Notes under the pieces: model-generated
Database searches by the model: none
What the model was told of the DNA's origin: nothing
The model's input: only the letters and a program-made list of their open reading frames with translations
In this document: one piece after another, positions 37,207 to 46,617 of the stretch
How the letters are laid out: the number at the start of each line of letters is the position of its first letter
Numbering within the stretch: the stretch's first letter is position 1
Translations under genes and position numbers: made by a program
From: Vibrio tubiashii ATCC 19109
Lineage (GTDB): Bacteria > Pseudomonadota > Gammaproteobacteria > Enterobacterales > Vibrionaceae
Direction: 5' to 3'
NCBI RefSeq assembly: GCF_000772105.1
Contig: NZ_CP009355.1
Span: forward strand, 1 to 64,000
DNA length: 64,000 bases

Positions 37207-38913
37207 ATGAAAAACGGATATAAACTTTCCGCCCTTGCTGTTGCTATTTTGGCTTCAGCGTCGGTTTCAGCAAACGTCAGTGCTGACCCAACTCCAGTCA
37301 ACTCTCCTTTCATCACAGATGTTAAAGGCAATATCGTTGAAGATTATTCGGCGAAGCCCGCTGAACCTGAGTTTTTCTCAATGCGCATGTTTAGTACACC
37401 TGCTGAAGATCGTGGTGATTGGTTCAATATGTCGGCTAATTACTCAAGTATTCAAGGTGTAGGCTCAGACATTGTTTATGATTTCATGCTGCCACCACTT
37501 AAGCCTCAGCCTATTATTGTTGCGGTGCTAGATTCAGGTGTCGACATTGACCACGAAGATCTAAAAAACAAACTTTGGACCAACGAAGATGAGATCCCAG
37601 GTAATGGCATCGATGATGACGGTAACGGCTACATTGATGATGTGCATGGTTGGAACTTCTTGGGTAACTCGCTAGGAATTAACGTTGATCAAGATACGTT
37701 AGAAGTGACCCGTGAGTACAAAAAGTACTTAGAACTTAAAGAGGGTAACCACTGGATTCCGCCAAAGAAACGCAAATACTATCAAGGTGTTGAGGCTGAC
37801 TACCTAGAGAATGTTGAGTATTACACCACGGCTCTAGAACAAGTGACAGCAGCGACTGAACAAGCTAATGGCTACAAAGCGCAAATCTTAGCCTTGGTTG
37901 AGCACAAAGATTTTACTGTTGATGGTCTACAAGTTCTGCTTTCTCACTCTAACGCTGATGTGGTTGCAGCGGCTCAAGGATTACTTGGCGTGTTTGATTC
38001 TTGGTATTCATTTGAGTATCTAGAGTCACGTACAAGCCGTTATAAGGAATCTTTGGACTATCACTATAACCTAGACTTTGATACCCGTAGAGACATCGTT
38101 ATGGACGATATCACTAACCCTTGGGAAAAAGGTTACGGCAACAATGATGTAAAAGGTCCAGTGGGCGCTCATGGTACACATGTCGCGGGTATCATTGCCG
38201 CTGAGCGTAATAATGGCTTAGGGATTGAAGGTATTGCAGATCACGCACAGATCATGGCAGTGCGTATGGTACCTAATGGCGATGAGCGTGATAAAGATAT
38301 CGCAAACGCAGTCCGCTACGCAGTAGATAACGGTGCAAAGATCATCAATATGAGTTTTGGTAAGAGCTACTCGCCACGTAAACATATTGTTGACCACGCT
38401 TTCCGCTACGCAGCACGCAAAGGGGTGCTTATTGTTCACTCAGCGGGTAACAGCAAAACGGACAACGATATCAAGCCAAGCTTCCCGAACCGTTTCGCTA
38501 AGCACAAATGGTCTCGTCCAATCTCTACTTGGATGGATGTTGGTGCATCGGCGAAATACGCAGATGATTCTATGGTCGCAAGCTTTAGTAACTTTGGTCA
38601 GGAAACGGTAGATGTGTTCGCTCCTGGCTATCGCGTTCTATCGTCTACACCTGACAATAACTACGCTGCGTATAGTGGTACCAGTATGGCTGCGCCTGTG
38701 GTTTCGGGTGTTGCTGCCTTGGTATGGTCTCATTACCCTGAGCTATCAGCAAAAGAGCTTAAAGCGCTGTTGATGAGCAAATCACGTACGTATCCAGAGT
38801 TATTAGTGAAGAAGCCATCGTCTCCAGAAGATTTAGTACCATTTAGTACGCTATCTATCTCTGGCGGTATTGTTGATGCTGAAGCGATTTTCGCTGAGCT
38901 AGCAAGTCGATAG
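37207..38913 (+). CDS. Secreted subtilisin-like (S8) serine protease with a long insertion
   Basis: This 568-residue protease has a signal peptide (cleavage near VSA, residue 26) and the S8 catalytic triad: D109 in VAVLDSGVD, H322 in AHGTHVAGI and S493 in SGTSMAAPVV. The Asp-His distance of 213 residues is much larger than the usual 35-70. The intervening part begins with an Asp-rich, likely calcium-binding stretch (GNGIDDDGNGYIDD) and continues with a long helical, charged insert. It is a lone gene with an AT-rich upstream region and a terminator after the stop. Confidence 0.9.
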   Translation: MKNGYKLSALAVAILASASVSANVSADPTPVNSPFITDVKGNIVEDYSAKPAEPEFFSMRMFSTPAEDRGDWFNMSANYSSIQGVGSDIVYDFMLPPLKPQPIIVAVLDSGVDIDHEDLKNKLWTNEDEIPGNGIDDDGNGYIDDVHGWNFLGNSLGINVDQDTLEVTREYKKYLELKEGNHWIPPKKRKYYQGVEADYLENVEYYTTALEQVTAATEQANGYKAQILALVEHKDFTVDGLQVLLSHSNADVVAAAQGLLGVFDSWYSFEYLESRTSRYKESLDYHYNLDFDTRRDIVMDDITNPWEKGYGNNDVKGPVGAHGTHVAGIIAAERNNGLGIEGIADHAQIMAVRMVPNGDERDKDIANAVRYAVDNGAKIINMSFGKSYSPRKHIVDHAFRYAARKGVLIVHSAGNSKTDNDIKPSFPNRFAKHKWSRPISTWMDVGASAKYADDSMVASFSNFGQETVDVFAPGYRVLSSTPDNNYAAYSGTSMAAPVVSGVAALVWSHYPELSAKELKALLMSKSRTYPELLVKKPSSPEDLVPFSTLSISGGIVDAEAIFAELASR

Positions 38914-38930
38914 TACGATATTTGGATGTA

Positions 38931-38961
38931 AAAGAGGTCGCGTGATGCGACCTCTTTTTTT
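38931..38961. terminator. Bidirectional terminator between the S8 protease and C-S lyase genes
   Basis: AAAGAGGTCGC and GCGACCTCTTT form an 11-bp stem with a GTGAT loop, then a T-run on the plus strand. It lies between two convergent genes and should also work for the minus-strand gene, because the stem begins with A residues. Confidence 0.88.
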
Positions 38962-38965
38962 GCAA

Positions 38966-40132
38966 CTAAGCCAGTGCTTGCTTCAAGCGTTGCATTGCTT
39001 GTTCTAAAGTGCTTGCCGGGCAGCCGAGGTTAAGTCTGACGAAACCGCCACCTTCTTTGCCAAACGCAGTCCCCATACTTGGGACAAGCCCTGCTGCGAC
39101 AAACTTTTGCTCTAACTCGGCGTCAGTCAGGTTGAGAGCACGGCAATCTAGCCAAGCCAAATACCCGGCTTGCGGTGCAGTAAACTTCACTTTAGGCAGT
39201 TCCGCTTGCAAAAACTGCTCAAGCTTAACGATGTTTGCGCGAAGATAGTCTTTTAACTCGGTTAACCAACCAGAACACTCTTGATAAGCAACAGTCGCAG
39301 CACTCATAGAGAGACTGTTGAACACGTCCATGCCATGCGCATCTAGCCGACGAATAAACTGAGTTCGAAGTGACTCATCTGGAATCATAAAGTTAGAGAT
39401 TCGCAGTGAAGACAAACCAAACGTCTTACTTGCAGCGGTTGCCACAATCAGGCGTTTAGTGAGCGCTGGTGGCAAGCGTAAAGCAGAGCAATACTGCGCA
39501 TCACCAACCACTAAGTCGCCCCATATTTCATCGCTTAGAAGCCACACTTGGTACCGCTCACACAGCTTGGCAACCTTTGTGATTTCGCTTTCAGACCAAA
39601 CTCGCCCTGTTGGGTTGTGTGGGTTACACAAGATCATCGCTTTTGCACCATTGGCGAAACAGGTTTCAAGATGGTCAAAGTCGAGTTGATATTCGCCTTT
39701 AGTTTCTGCCAATGGGTTTTCAACGACAACACGATCGTTGAGCTCAATGATCTTACGGAAAGAACCATAGCCCGGACTCTGCATCACAATGACGTCACCT
39801 TTTTCGGTGAGCATTTGCAGTGCCATTGCGAGCCCAGGAAGTACGCCGTGTACTGTGGTAATCCAATCGCGTTGAATATGAGTATCATGTTGGTTTAGAT
39901 ACCAATTGATGGTTGCTTGGTAATACGCATCATCGCGTTCCGCGTAACCAAAGATCCCATGCTCAACACGTTGGTGTAGTGCGTCCAACACCACTTGTGG
40001 CGCCTTAAAATCGTAATCAGACACCCACATTGGGAGTAAATCCGTTCCAGTTAATCCCAGCTTTTGCTGCATAAAGTCCCATTTAACAGAGCCACTTTCC
40101 TTGCGGTTCAGAATTTGGTCGAAAGCGTTCAT
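38966..40132 (-). CDS. PatB/MalY-type cystathionine beta-lyase family enzyme
   Basis: This 388-residue PLP-dependent C-S lyase or aminotransferase-like enzyme belongs to fold type I. The PLP lysine lies in ATAASKTFGLSSLRISN, and the substrate-phosphate-binding features NPTGRVWSESE and SDEIWGDL are present. MalY/PatB enzymes split cystathionine or similar C-S bonds. The start is the ATG at 40132, with an upstream AAGGT. It lies 12 nt downstream of the NhaC-family transporter gene, so the transporter may import a sulfur amino acid used by this enzyme; that pairing is inference. Confidence 0.87.
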   Translation of the reverse strand: MNAFDQILNRKESGSVKWDFMQQKLGLTGTDLLPMWVSDYDFKAPQVVLDALHQRVEHGIFGYAERDDAYYQATINWYLNQHDTHIQRDWITTVHGVLPGLAMALQMLTEKGDVIVMQSPGYGSFRKIIELNDRVVVENPLAETKGEYQLDFDHLETCFANGAKAMILCNPHNPTGRVWSESEITKVAKLCERYQVWLLSDEIWGDLVVGDAQYCSALRLPPALTKRLIVATAASKTFGLSSLRISNFMIPDESLRTQFIRRLDAHGMDVFNSLSMSAATVAYQECSGWLTELKDYLRANIVKLEQFLQAELPKVKFTAPQAGYLAWLDCRALNLTDAELEQKFVAAGLVPSMGTAFGKEGGGFVRLNLGCPASTLEQAMQRLKQALA

Positions 40133-40144
40133 CAATGATTTACC

Positions 40145-41620
40145 TTATTTTGTTTCTACTGCTGGTGTATTTGAATGCTCGTCAGCAATCTGTTGCGTGT
40201 CTAGCTGTGGCTTTGCTTTTGCGATACCAAAGCCAGTGAAGCCGTAAATCAGAGCAAAGATCACGCCGGTGTAACATTGAATCGCCCATGGTAGGTAATC
40301 TAATGTCGCCACGCCTAATGTACCTGCCATGTAGATACCAGCGGCAGTCCAAGGGACTAACGGTTCAATGATGGTGCCAGCATCTTCGATCGTGCGAGAC
40401 AAGTTCTTGGTGTCTAAGCCCATCTTGCGGTAAGCGTTTTGAAACAATTCACCCGGAATCAACAGCGCCAGTTTGCCGTCAGAAGTGGTGAAAACCACAG
40501 TGATGGTTGCCACAACAGTCGAAGCAATCAGCTGACCTGTAGTGTGAATTGCATGCAGGAACTTACCTAGCACTACGTTTAGTGCACCTGTCAGGCTCAA
40601 GATACCCGCGAAGGCAAAGGCGCAGAACACCAATAGAATTGTGCTCATCATCGAGAACAGACCACCGCGGTTAAGCAGCTTCGCGATATCAGGAACCAAG
40701 CCATTTACGCTGTGACCGTTAGCCTCAAACATCGCTAGGTTGAAGCCATCAACGTAAGCTTGGAAGCCTTGGTTTAGGCTAAAGTCTTGGAAAACCATAC
40801 CTAAAACTATTGCGATAGCTGAAGCGCCAAGCATCAATGGCAGAACTGGCTTTTTCGTTAACGCGCCCCACAGGATCATGACTGGTGGAATAAGAAGTAG
40901 GATGTTGAAGTTGTAGAGATTATCTAAACCCGAGATGATTTGAACGACTTTCTCTGGTTCGTGAATGTTGGAAATATCAGCACTTTGACCAGCGAAGAAG
41001 AACACCACAGATGCAATTACAAATCCCGGAAGAGTGGTGTAAAGCATATGTTGAATGTGCTCGTACAAGGTAGTGCCAGAAACGATAGGTGCAAAGTTGG
41101 TTGAATCTGATAGTGGTGAGATTTTATCACCAAAATAGGCACCAGATACGACAGCACCAGCCGCGGCTGCGAGTGAGACGTCTAGTCCTGCTGCAACGCC
41201 CATTAGTGCGACGCCAACCGTACCCGCAGAGCCCCAAGACGTCCCCGTACACACGGAAACGACACTAGTGACAAAGAAAGCGGCAATAAGAATGTATTCA
41301 GGACTGATGACTTTAAGTCCCCAGTACACCATGTAAGGGATTGTGCCGCTGACCATCCAGCTACCAATAAGGCCGCCAACGGAGACCAAAATCAAAATGA
41401 CAGGCATCGCTTTTGCCAGTTTTTCTACGATGGCATTGATAATGTCATCCCAGATGTAACCAATTTTCCACGCGATAAGACCAGTAAAGGCAGCTGAAAT
41501 CAGCAAAAGAACTTCAATGCGAAGTCCGAGTATTCCGTATCCGACAACCAGAAGTGCAAACATCACCGCGATAGGGGCGAGTGCGATTCCGAACGACGGC
41601 AGAGGCTTAGAATTTGTCAT
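40145..41620 (-). CDS. NhaC-family transporter
   Basis: This 491-residue membrane protein has about 11-12 hydrophobic segments and NhaC-family motifs such as GTSWGSAGTVGVALMG and GDKISPLSDSTNFAPIV. The family includes Na+/H+ antiporters and amino acid or organic-acid transporters. I chose MTNSKPLPS (start 41620) because GAGGA lies about 10 nt upstream; the longer open frame to 41722 would run through a LacI-type operator. The C-S lyase gene follows 12 nt downstream, which suggests an amino acid or sulfur-compound substrate. Confidence 0.87.
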   Translation of the reverse strand: MTNSKPLPSFGIALAPIAVMFALLVVGYGILGLRIEVLLLISAAFTGLIAWKIGYIWDDIINAIVEKLAKAMPVILILVSVGGLIGSWMVSGTIPYMVYWGLKVISPEYILIAAFFVTSVVSVCTGTSWGSAGTVGVALMGVAAGLDVSLAAAAGAVVSGAYFGDKISPLSDSTNFAPIVSGTTLYEHIQHMLYTTLPGFVIASVVFFFAGQSADISNIHEPEKVVQIISGLDNLYNFNILLLIPPVMILWGALTKKPVLPLMLGASAIAIVLGMVFQDFSLNQGFQAYVDGFNLAMFEANGHSVNGLVPDIAKLLNRGGLFSMMSTILLVFCAFAFAGILSLTGALNVVLGKFLHAIHTTGQLIASTVVATITVVFTTSDGKLALLIPGELFQNAYRKMGLDTKNLSRTIEDAGTIIEPLVPWTAAGIYMAGTLGVATLDYLPWAIQCYTGVIFALIYGFTGFGIAKAKPQLDTQQIADEHSNTPAVETK

Positions 41621-41709
41621 GTTATTTATCCTCAGGATCGATGTAGGGTTTGTTCGCAGTGGATAGTAACGGTCATATAATAGGCAAAATGAGAGCGGTG
41701 TGTTGTTTT

Positions 41710-41727
41710 CATGTAAGCGCATACATG
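41710..41727. promoter_or_regulatory. LacI-type operator upstream of the transporter gene
   Basis: CATGTAAGCGCATACATG is a near-perfect palindrome around GC, similar to LacI/GalR-family operators. It lies 90 bp before the transporter start and 31 bp after the end of the lacI-type gene, so this regulator probably controls the transporter and lyase genes. Confidence 0.75.
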
Positions 41728-41757
41728 AGGTGCGCGAATGTAAGATTCATCACAGTT

Positions 41758-42768
41758 TTATCCGATCTTTTGTATTGCATTGACGGTTTGGCGGTTAACT
41801 AAGCTCGCTTCGAATTGATGCTGATTCGGTGGAGAATAGCCGCTTTTACTTAAATTTAGCGCCAGTTTCGCTGCATATGTTGACATTTTATCAATTGGGT
41901 TATGCATAGTGGTTAATCGTGGGTAGAGGTATCGCGCTAGCAGTACATCATCAAAACCAACAATGGAAATGTCTTCCGGGACCGACAGTCCTTGCTCATG
42001 CAAACTCGCCATTAAGCCAGCAGCCATCACATCGTTAAATGTCACCACGGCAGTAACGCCCGGGCATGATTGGAGAAGCTGACGCCCCGCCTCTTCACCA
42101 CCAGATTCACTGAAGTTTTGGTTGATGACCCAGCCTGTTGGAATGGCTAAGTTAGCTGCATTCATCGCATCTCGATAGCCTTCAAGGCGATCGGTGCGGT
42201 CTTCAATCGGCAGGTCACTGGTGACACATGCAATTTTGCGGTGACCTTGCTGAATCAAATATTCGACTGATTTCCGTGCGCCTGCTCGATTGTCCACCCA
42301 GACAGAACGATTGGAGATTTGTGCAATAGTGCGGTTGAGCAATACCATTGCCGGAAGGTGAGCGGCGTATTGCATTAGCGTAGCGTCATCGAGCATCTTG
42401 GAGTGGACGACCATAGCTTCACAACCTTGGCTGATGAGAAAGTCGAGCCCCTCTTTTTCTCGCTGAGCATTGTGCCCACCACTGACAACGACCAACTGGC
42501 AGCCATTAGCTCGTGCAACTTCTTCAACGCTTTTGGCGATTAGGGCAAAGAAAGGGTCGGCCAAATTTCCGGTAAGTAAGCCTAAAGTGTTGTTGCTGCG
42601 CTTTGCCAATGCAGTGGCGCGTGCATCTCTTCGGTAGTTGAGCTGTTTAATGGCACGCTCGACTCGCTCTTGCGTCACTGGCTCGACATAACTGGTTCGA
42701 TTGATGACGCGTGAGACGGTTGCTGTCGAAACACCAGCTAGGCCCGCGACCTCTTTCATGGTTGCCAC
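41758..42768 (-). CDS. LacI-family transcriptional regulator
   Basis: This 336-residue regulator has an N-terminal LacI helix-turn-helix (MKEVAGLAGVSTATVSRVIN), a hinge and a periplasmic-binding-like effector domain. The GTG start at 42768 has GGAG 7 nt upstream; the ATG at 42759 is an alternative. It lies upstream of and in the same direction as the NhaC/C-S lyase pair. The palindrome at 41710 is its likely operator. The effector is unknown. Confidence 0.9.
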   Translation of the reverse strand: MATMKEVAGLAGVSTATVSRVINRTSYVEPVTQERVERAIKQLNYRRDARATALAKRSNNTLGLLTGNLADPFFALIAKSVEEVARANGCQLVVVSGGHNAQREKEGLDFLISQGCEAMVVHSKMLDDATLMQYAAHLPAMVLLNRTIAQISNRSVWVDNRAGARKSVEYLIQQGHRKIACVTSDLPIEDRTDRLEGYRDAMNAANLAIPTGWVINQNFSESGGEEAGRQLLQSCPGVTAVVTFNDVMAAGLMASLHEQGLSVPEDISIVGFDDVLLARYLYPRLTTMHNPIDKMSTYAAKLALNLSKSGYSPPNQHQFEASLVNRQTVNAIQKIG

Positions 42769-42922
42769 TCATTTTCTCCAAGGTGGGTATAAAGGGAGTC
42801 GAAACGGGGCAGAGTGTAGCGATTATTTATTGTTGATTATGTTAGTAAGCTCAAAGGATAGAACTTTAGAAAAATGCGCAGGTGGCTTGTTTCAGTAATT
42901 CAACAACATAGAAAAACAATAA

Positions 42923-42955
42923 AGCCACGTACCTAATAAATTGATAAATGTGGCT
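42923..42955 (-). terminator. Possible terminator of the MOSC gene
   Basis: On the minus strand AGCCAC and GTGGCT (spacer of about 21 nt) are followed by TTTATTGTTTTT. The stem is short, so this is a weak call. Confidence 0.4.
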
Positions 42956-42978
42956 AGCTGATTGGTTTTTTGTTGGGC

Positions 42979-43671
42979 TTAGCCTGCGGTTGGCCCGACG
43001 AGTCTTTGCTGCCAGTCTTCGAGTATGCCTGTGTCTAAACGGCGTTGAATCAAAGCTCCCCATGATTCAACTAAGGGTAAGGTAGACATCTCTTGTAGAA
43101 GTGTCGGCTCTAAGCAACCTTCAAAAACGGCACCCATGACACGCGCTAGTGACCAATCTGGATAAGGTCTCTCACACAGAGTAATTTCGTCTCCTGCGCC
43201 AATGTCACCTTCTTCTAAGACACGGAAGTACCACCCGGTTCTTAGCGTATCTTGAACTCTTTTCGCCATATCATGTTGATCGAGTCGGACATTGAGCTTC
43301 CAACACGGCATGCGTCCTTGCGACACTTCGAGCAGAGTTGAACCAATACGTATTTTATCTTTAAGGCAGATGTTGGCTTCTGTCACACCGGATGAACTTA
43401 GGTTTTCGCCAAAAGCGCCCACGGACTGCAAAATGGCTTTATCACCGAGATCTTTTTGCCAAAGTGGGTAGTGCTCGCTTGGGTATATGTGAAGGGCTTT
43501 TTGAATGCCACCATGAAAGCGCGGATCGCCTTGTTCATCGTTGGTAAAGCCAACTTCATTGGCGTGTTGTCGTTCTGTGTGAACCTGTTTGTTGATGGCA
43601 CTTTGTGCGCCATGCGCGAAGGGCTTTGTTGTTCCTGTCAGAACCGCGTTTACAACACCGAGCTTTTTCAT
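42979..43671 (-). CDS. MOSC-domain protein (YiiM-like)
   Basis: This 230-residue MOSC-domain protein is related to E. coli YiiM, which reduces N-hydroxylated compounds using the molybdenum cofactor. A conserved cysteine is visible in SQGRMPCWKLNVR, and a typical FGENLSSSGV motif is present. It has one other conserved segment (DPRFHGGIQKALHIYPSEHY). The ATG at 43671 with AGAGGA upstream was chosen over a longer start at 43710. No pterin-cofactor genes lie nearby. It is a lone gene divergent from the AraC regulator. Confidence 0.85.
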   Translation of the reverse strand: MKKLGVVNAVLTGTTKPFAHGAQSAINKQVHTERQHANEVGFTNDEQGDPRFHGGIQKALHIYPSEHYPLWQKDLGDKAILQSVGAFGENLSSSGVTEANICLKDKIRIGSTLLEVSQGRMPCWKLNVRLDQHDMAKRVQDTLRTGWYFRVLEEGDIGAGDEITLCERPYPDWSLARVMGAVFEGCLEPTLLQEMSTLPLVESWGALIQRRLDTGILEDWQQRLVGPTAG

Positions 43672-43759
43672 GCTTCCTCTCACACTCTCTTCAATCAATC
43701 TACTTGGCATGATAGCCTAGCTCTGTAGTGACGGAATAGGGATGTAAAGACAGTTAACC

Positions 43760-44566
43760 ATGCCAACTCGCCAAATAGAGTCTAACTCAGGGGTGGCCAC
43801 GTCCAATGAGATGATGGTTGCAAACCCTCATTTACCCGCTTTAGTGAAAACGATAGATATGCCGAAAGGCTATATTGACCATCTGCACCAACATACTTGG
43901 CACCAGATTATTTTTCCGTTAAAGGGCTTGCTACAAACTCAAACAGAGCAGTACCAGCACCTTGTGCCTCATACATCGGTTTTGTTTGTCCCTGCGGGTG
44001 TCCAGCATGAGTCCATCGCCTTAAGTCATACTACTTTTATTGGTATCTATCTCAATCCTGCGTTTGGTGTGCCTTACGAGTCTGATGTGCGCACAATTTC
44101 TCTTACGCCATTTCTCAATGAGCTATTGCAAGAGATTCGTCGCCAGTGTGAGCGTCATGTAGAGGATGATGAGTTAGCGCGTTTGTTAGCTGTGCTGCAT
44201 GACCAAGTATTGCGAGATAACGTACAGACTTATCAGCTACTGTTGCCCAAAGATCGGCGCTTAAAGCTTATCTTCGAACAACTTACAGAAGCGCCTGCAT
44301 CGGCAATCTCACTCAAAGAGTGGGGAGAGAAAGTTGGCGCCTCGGAGCGAACATTATCGCGCTTGTTTGCCAAGGAGTTTAATACCTCATTTCAGTTATG
44401 GCGTCAGCAGACCCGCTTAATATATTCGCTCTCATTGCTGGATGAAACGCTTTCGATTCAAACCATCGCCGATCGCGTCGGGTATCAAAATGACTCCTCA
44501 TATATCAAAGCTTTTAAGGCGTATTTTGATGTAACTCCTCAACAGTTTCGTCATCAAACCCGTTAA
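43760..44566 (+). CDS. AraC-family regulator (cupin sensor)
   Basis: This 268-residue regulator has an N-terminal cupin-like sensor (histidines in HLHQHTWHQIIFPLKG) and C-terminal AraC-type twin helix-turn-helices (SLKEWGEKVGASERTLSRLF and IQTIADRVGYQNDSSYIKAF). It resembles NimR-type regulators of efflux. It is convergent with the lrp-type gene: their stop codons overlap at TTAA. No adjacent target gene is obvious. Confidence 0.87.
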   Translation: MPTRQIESNSGVATSNEMMVANPHLPALVKTIDMPKGYIDHLHQHTWHQIIFPLKGLLQTQTEQYQHLVPHTSVLFVPAGVQHESIALSHTTFIGIYLNPAFGVPYESDVRTISLTPFLNELLQEIRRQCERHVEDDELARLLAVLHDQVLRDNVQTYQLLLPKDRRLKLIFEQLTEAPASAISLKEWGEKVGASERTLSRLFAKEFNTSFQLWRQQTRLIYSLSLLDETLSIQTIADRVGYQNDSSYIKAFKAYFDVTPQQFRHQTR

Positions 44567-45045
44567 TCTAAAGGCAGTTGGAAGGTACTCTTGATCTCTT
44601 TTACCGACACATTTGATTGAATAGCGCTGACCCCTTTGACGCGTCTGATCGAGCTGATTCGTTCAAAGTACTCATCAAGATCTTTCGCGACCACTTGCAC
44701 AATGTAATCTGCTCCGCCAGCAATACAATGACACATGAGTATCCAATCGGATTCTGCGACATAATCTTCAAATGGTTGGGTATTTTCGACCTCATGACTG
44801 CCTAAGGTCACCAGTGTAAAACCCGAAACCTGAAAGCCGAGTTTCTTACGATTCAATCGAGCAGCATACCCCTCGATATAGCCCTCTTCCTCCATTTTTT
44901 TCCAGCGTCTCCAGCAAGGTGTTTCGCTTAGGTTCACTGTCTCTGCCAATTTGGAGTTACTCATTCTGCCATCTTTCTGTATATGTTCTAAGATGGATAA
45001 ATCTGTACTATCTAGCTCAAAATTGGTGGATTCTTTCTTTTTCAT
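44563..45045 (-). CDS. Lrp/AsnC-family regulator
   Basis: This 160-residue regulator has an N-terminal AsnC helix-turn-helix (LSILEHIQKDGRMSNSKLAE and SETPCWRRWKKMEEEG) and a RAM/effector domain. Family members sense amino acids. It is divergently transcribed from a LysE-type exporter gene 121 bp away. This is the usual arrangement in which the Lrp protein responds to an amino acid and turns on its exporter. Confidence 0.9.
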   Translation of the reverse strand: MKKKESTNFELDSTDLSILEHIQKDGRMSNSKLAETVNLSETPCWRRWKKMEEEGYIEGYAARLNRKKLGFQVSGFTLVTLGSHEVENTQPFEDYVAESDWILMCHCIAGGADYIVQVVAKDLDEYFERISSIRRVKGVSAIQSNVSVKEIKSTFQLPLD

Positions 45046-45166
45046 ATCTTTAATGGAAATAGTCTGCCTTAATTTGCTTTAATGTTAACCCAAATAGCAA
45101 TTTTATTCCTGAGCGAATCGTTAGACTGGATCTCATATTGAAATTATCACTTTATGGGAGAGAGCA

Positions 45167-45769
45167 ATGAGTGCTCAACTGATGACAGCTTTCATGTTGT
45201 TTGCAATATCGATTTCATTGACGCCAGGGGCGGGAAATATTGCTTTAGTAGGGCTGTCGAGCCGCTATGGCATTGGGGCAACGCTACCGTTTATTCTCGG
45301 CAACGCGGTCGGTGTGGTAGCGATTTTGGGTGGTGCGAGTATTGGCTTGGTGAGCTTGTTTACTCTTTACCCCGATCTTTACAATGTCTTGAAATGGCTA
45401 GGGGCGGGTTACTTGCTCTACATGGCTTGGGGCATTGCCAACATGGAGATGGACGGTAACTCAAGTATCAAGAAATCTGGTTTTATGTCCGGTATTTTGG
45501 TTCAAATACTTAACCCTAAAAGCTGGGTCTCTTCCTTGACCGTGTTCTCCCAGTTCATTTCCCCAACCAGTGATTACCTAACTCAAGTGGTGATTATTAT
45601 TAGCGTGATGGTGTTTACAGGTGTCATTGGTATGCTGCTATGGGCGTATTTTGGTTCGATGCTTAATCGCTTTATCCAATCTCCACAGAAAATGGCCTGG
45701 ATAAATCGAGGCTTTGGTGCCAGTTTAGTACTTGTCGTGATGTTTATGGTCAGTCAGCCGAGCCTATAA
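45167..45769 (+). CDS. LysE-family amino acid exporter
   Basis: This 200-residue protein has the LysE/RhtB pattern: N-terminal SLTPGAGNIALVG and QILNPKSWV mid-protein, with about six membrane segments. It probably exports an amino acid sensed by the divergent Lrp-type regulator. GAGAG precedes the start. Confidence 0.88.
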   Translation: MSAQLMTAFMLFAISISLTPGAGNIALVGLSSRYGIGATLPFILGNAVGVVAILGGASIGLVSLFTLYPDLYNVLKWLGAGYLLYMAWGIANMEMDGNSSIKKSGFMSGILVQILNPKSWVSSLTVFSQFISPTSDYLTQVVIIISVMVFTGVIGMLLWAYFGSMLNRFIQSPQKMAWINRGFGASLVLVVMFMVSQPSL

Positions 45770-45878
45770 TTAAGCTTAGCCGTACTTACTTGCCTAGGTA
45801 TGTTGGCGTTGAGCTGGCTGTCTTTTGCTAGCACGCGCTTTTGGTTAGGCAAGCAACTAAACATCAACTGGGTAAAAG

Positions 45879-46598
45879 TCAGCGAGCTAGATTACGCACG
45901 GGAGAAACGTGATCTTCGAACGGCACTTGACGCCGAAGAAATGTTGTACCTTCAACGAGCTCAGGGGTGCTGATCCGATCCATTCGAAAATGACGAAAGT
46001 CTTTACGTGTCGGATCCCAGGCAACCAAATACCATAGCGGTGGTAAAATCAGCATGGCTTGTGGCTCAACATATCGTTGGGTTATGGTTCCTTTAGCGTC
46101 ACGGTATTGAAAACGCAGGTGCAGCCGTTGTAGAAAAGCTTGCTCGAATGCGGGAAGCAGTTCGGAATCCATCGTTCCCATATCAGATATGTCAACCTGC
46201 GGAGCAAGCTTTCCGATATACAAGCAACCTAGAAAACGTCGCAGATCGCGTACTTGGTCTGAGGGGAGTGCTTTCTCTATCTTCGCAAGCCCTATGTCCG
46301 CGAGACCAGAGAAAGGTAGGTTTCCGGCCGCGCGCATTGATTCAACGCTGATGAGAAGTGCAAAAACTTCAGAAACTGACAAGCGCACGGTGGTTTGAAT
46401 TGATCGTGAATCAAGTTGTAAACCACCTCCGCGACCTGGTTCAGAATGGATGACAACACCCTCATCACGAAGTGCGCTAATATCACGCAATATTGTCCGC
46501 CTAGATGCGCCAACCTCTTGAGCAAGGTCAGCCACGGTGGAAGTACCGTTGCGGCGAAGGCTACGTATTATCGATTCTTGTCGTAGGCGAATATTCAT
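45879..46598 (-). CDS. YafY-type regulator (HTH plus WYL)
   Basis: This 239-residue regulator has a DeoR-type helix-turn-helix at the N-terminus (TVADLAQEVGASRRTILRDI) and a WYL-type C-terminal domain (LPPLWYLVAWDPTRKDFRHF and FRMDRIS). WYL proteins sense small ligands or nucleic-acid signals. It is divergent from the epoxide-hydrolase-like gene. A perfect 9-bp inverted repeat (46618-46640), 20 bp before its start, is a likely operator, so it probably controls itself and the hydrolase. Confidence 0.85.
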   Translation of the reverse strand: MNIRLRQESIIRSLRRNGTSTVADLAQEVGASRRTILRDISALRDEGVVIHSEPGRGGGLQLDSRSIQTTVRLSVSEVFALLISVESMRAAGNLPFSGLADIGLAKIEKALPSDQVRDLRRFLGCLYIGKLAPQVDISDMGTMDSELLPAFEQAFLQRLHLRFQYRDAKGTITQRYVEPQAMLILPPLWYLVAWDPTRKDFRHFRMDRISTPELVEGTTFLRRQVPFEDHVSPVRNLAR

Positions 46599-46617
46599 TT
46601 CTAAAGTTTACCATTCT

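Noticed and set aside
45770..45970. An in-frame stretch after the LysE stop that reads like part of a membrane protein, possibly a gene remnant
   Set aside because: It has no start or ribosome site and partly overlaps the wyl gene on the other strand; a chance open frame is as likely.
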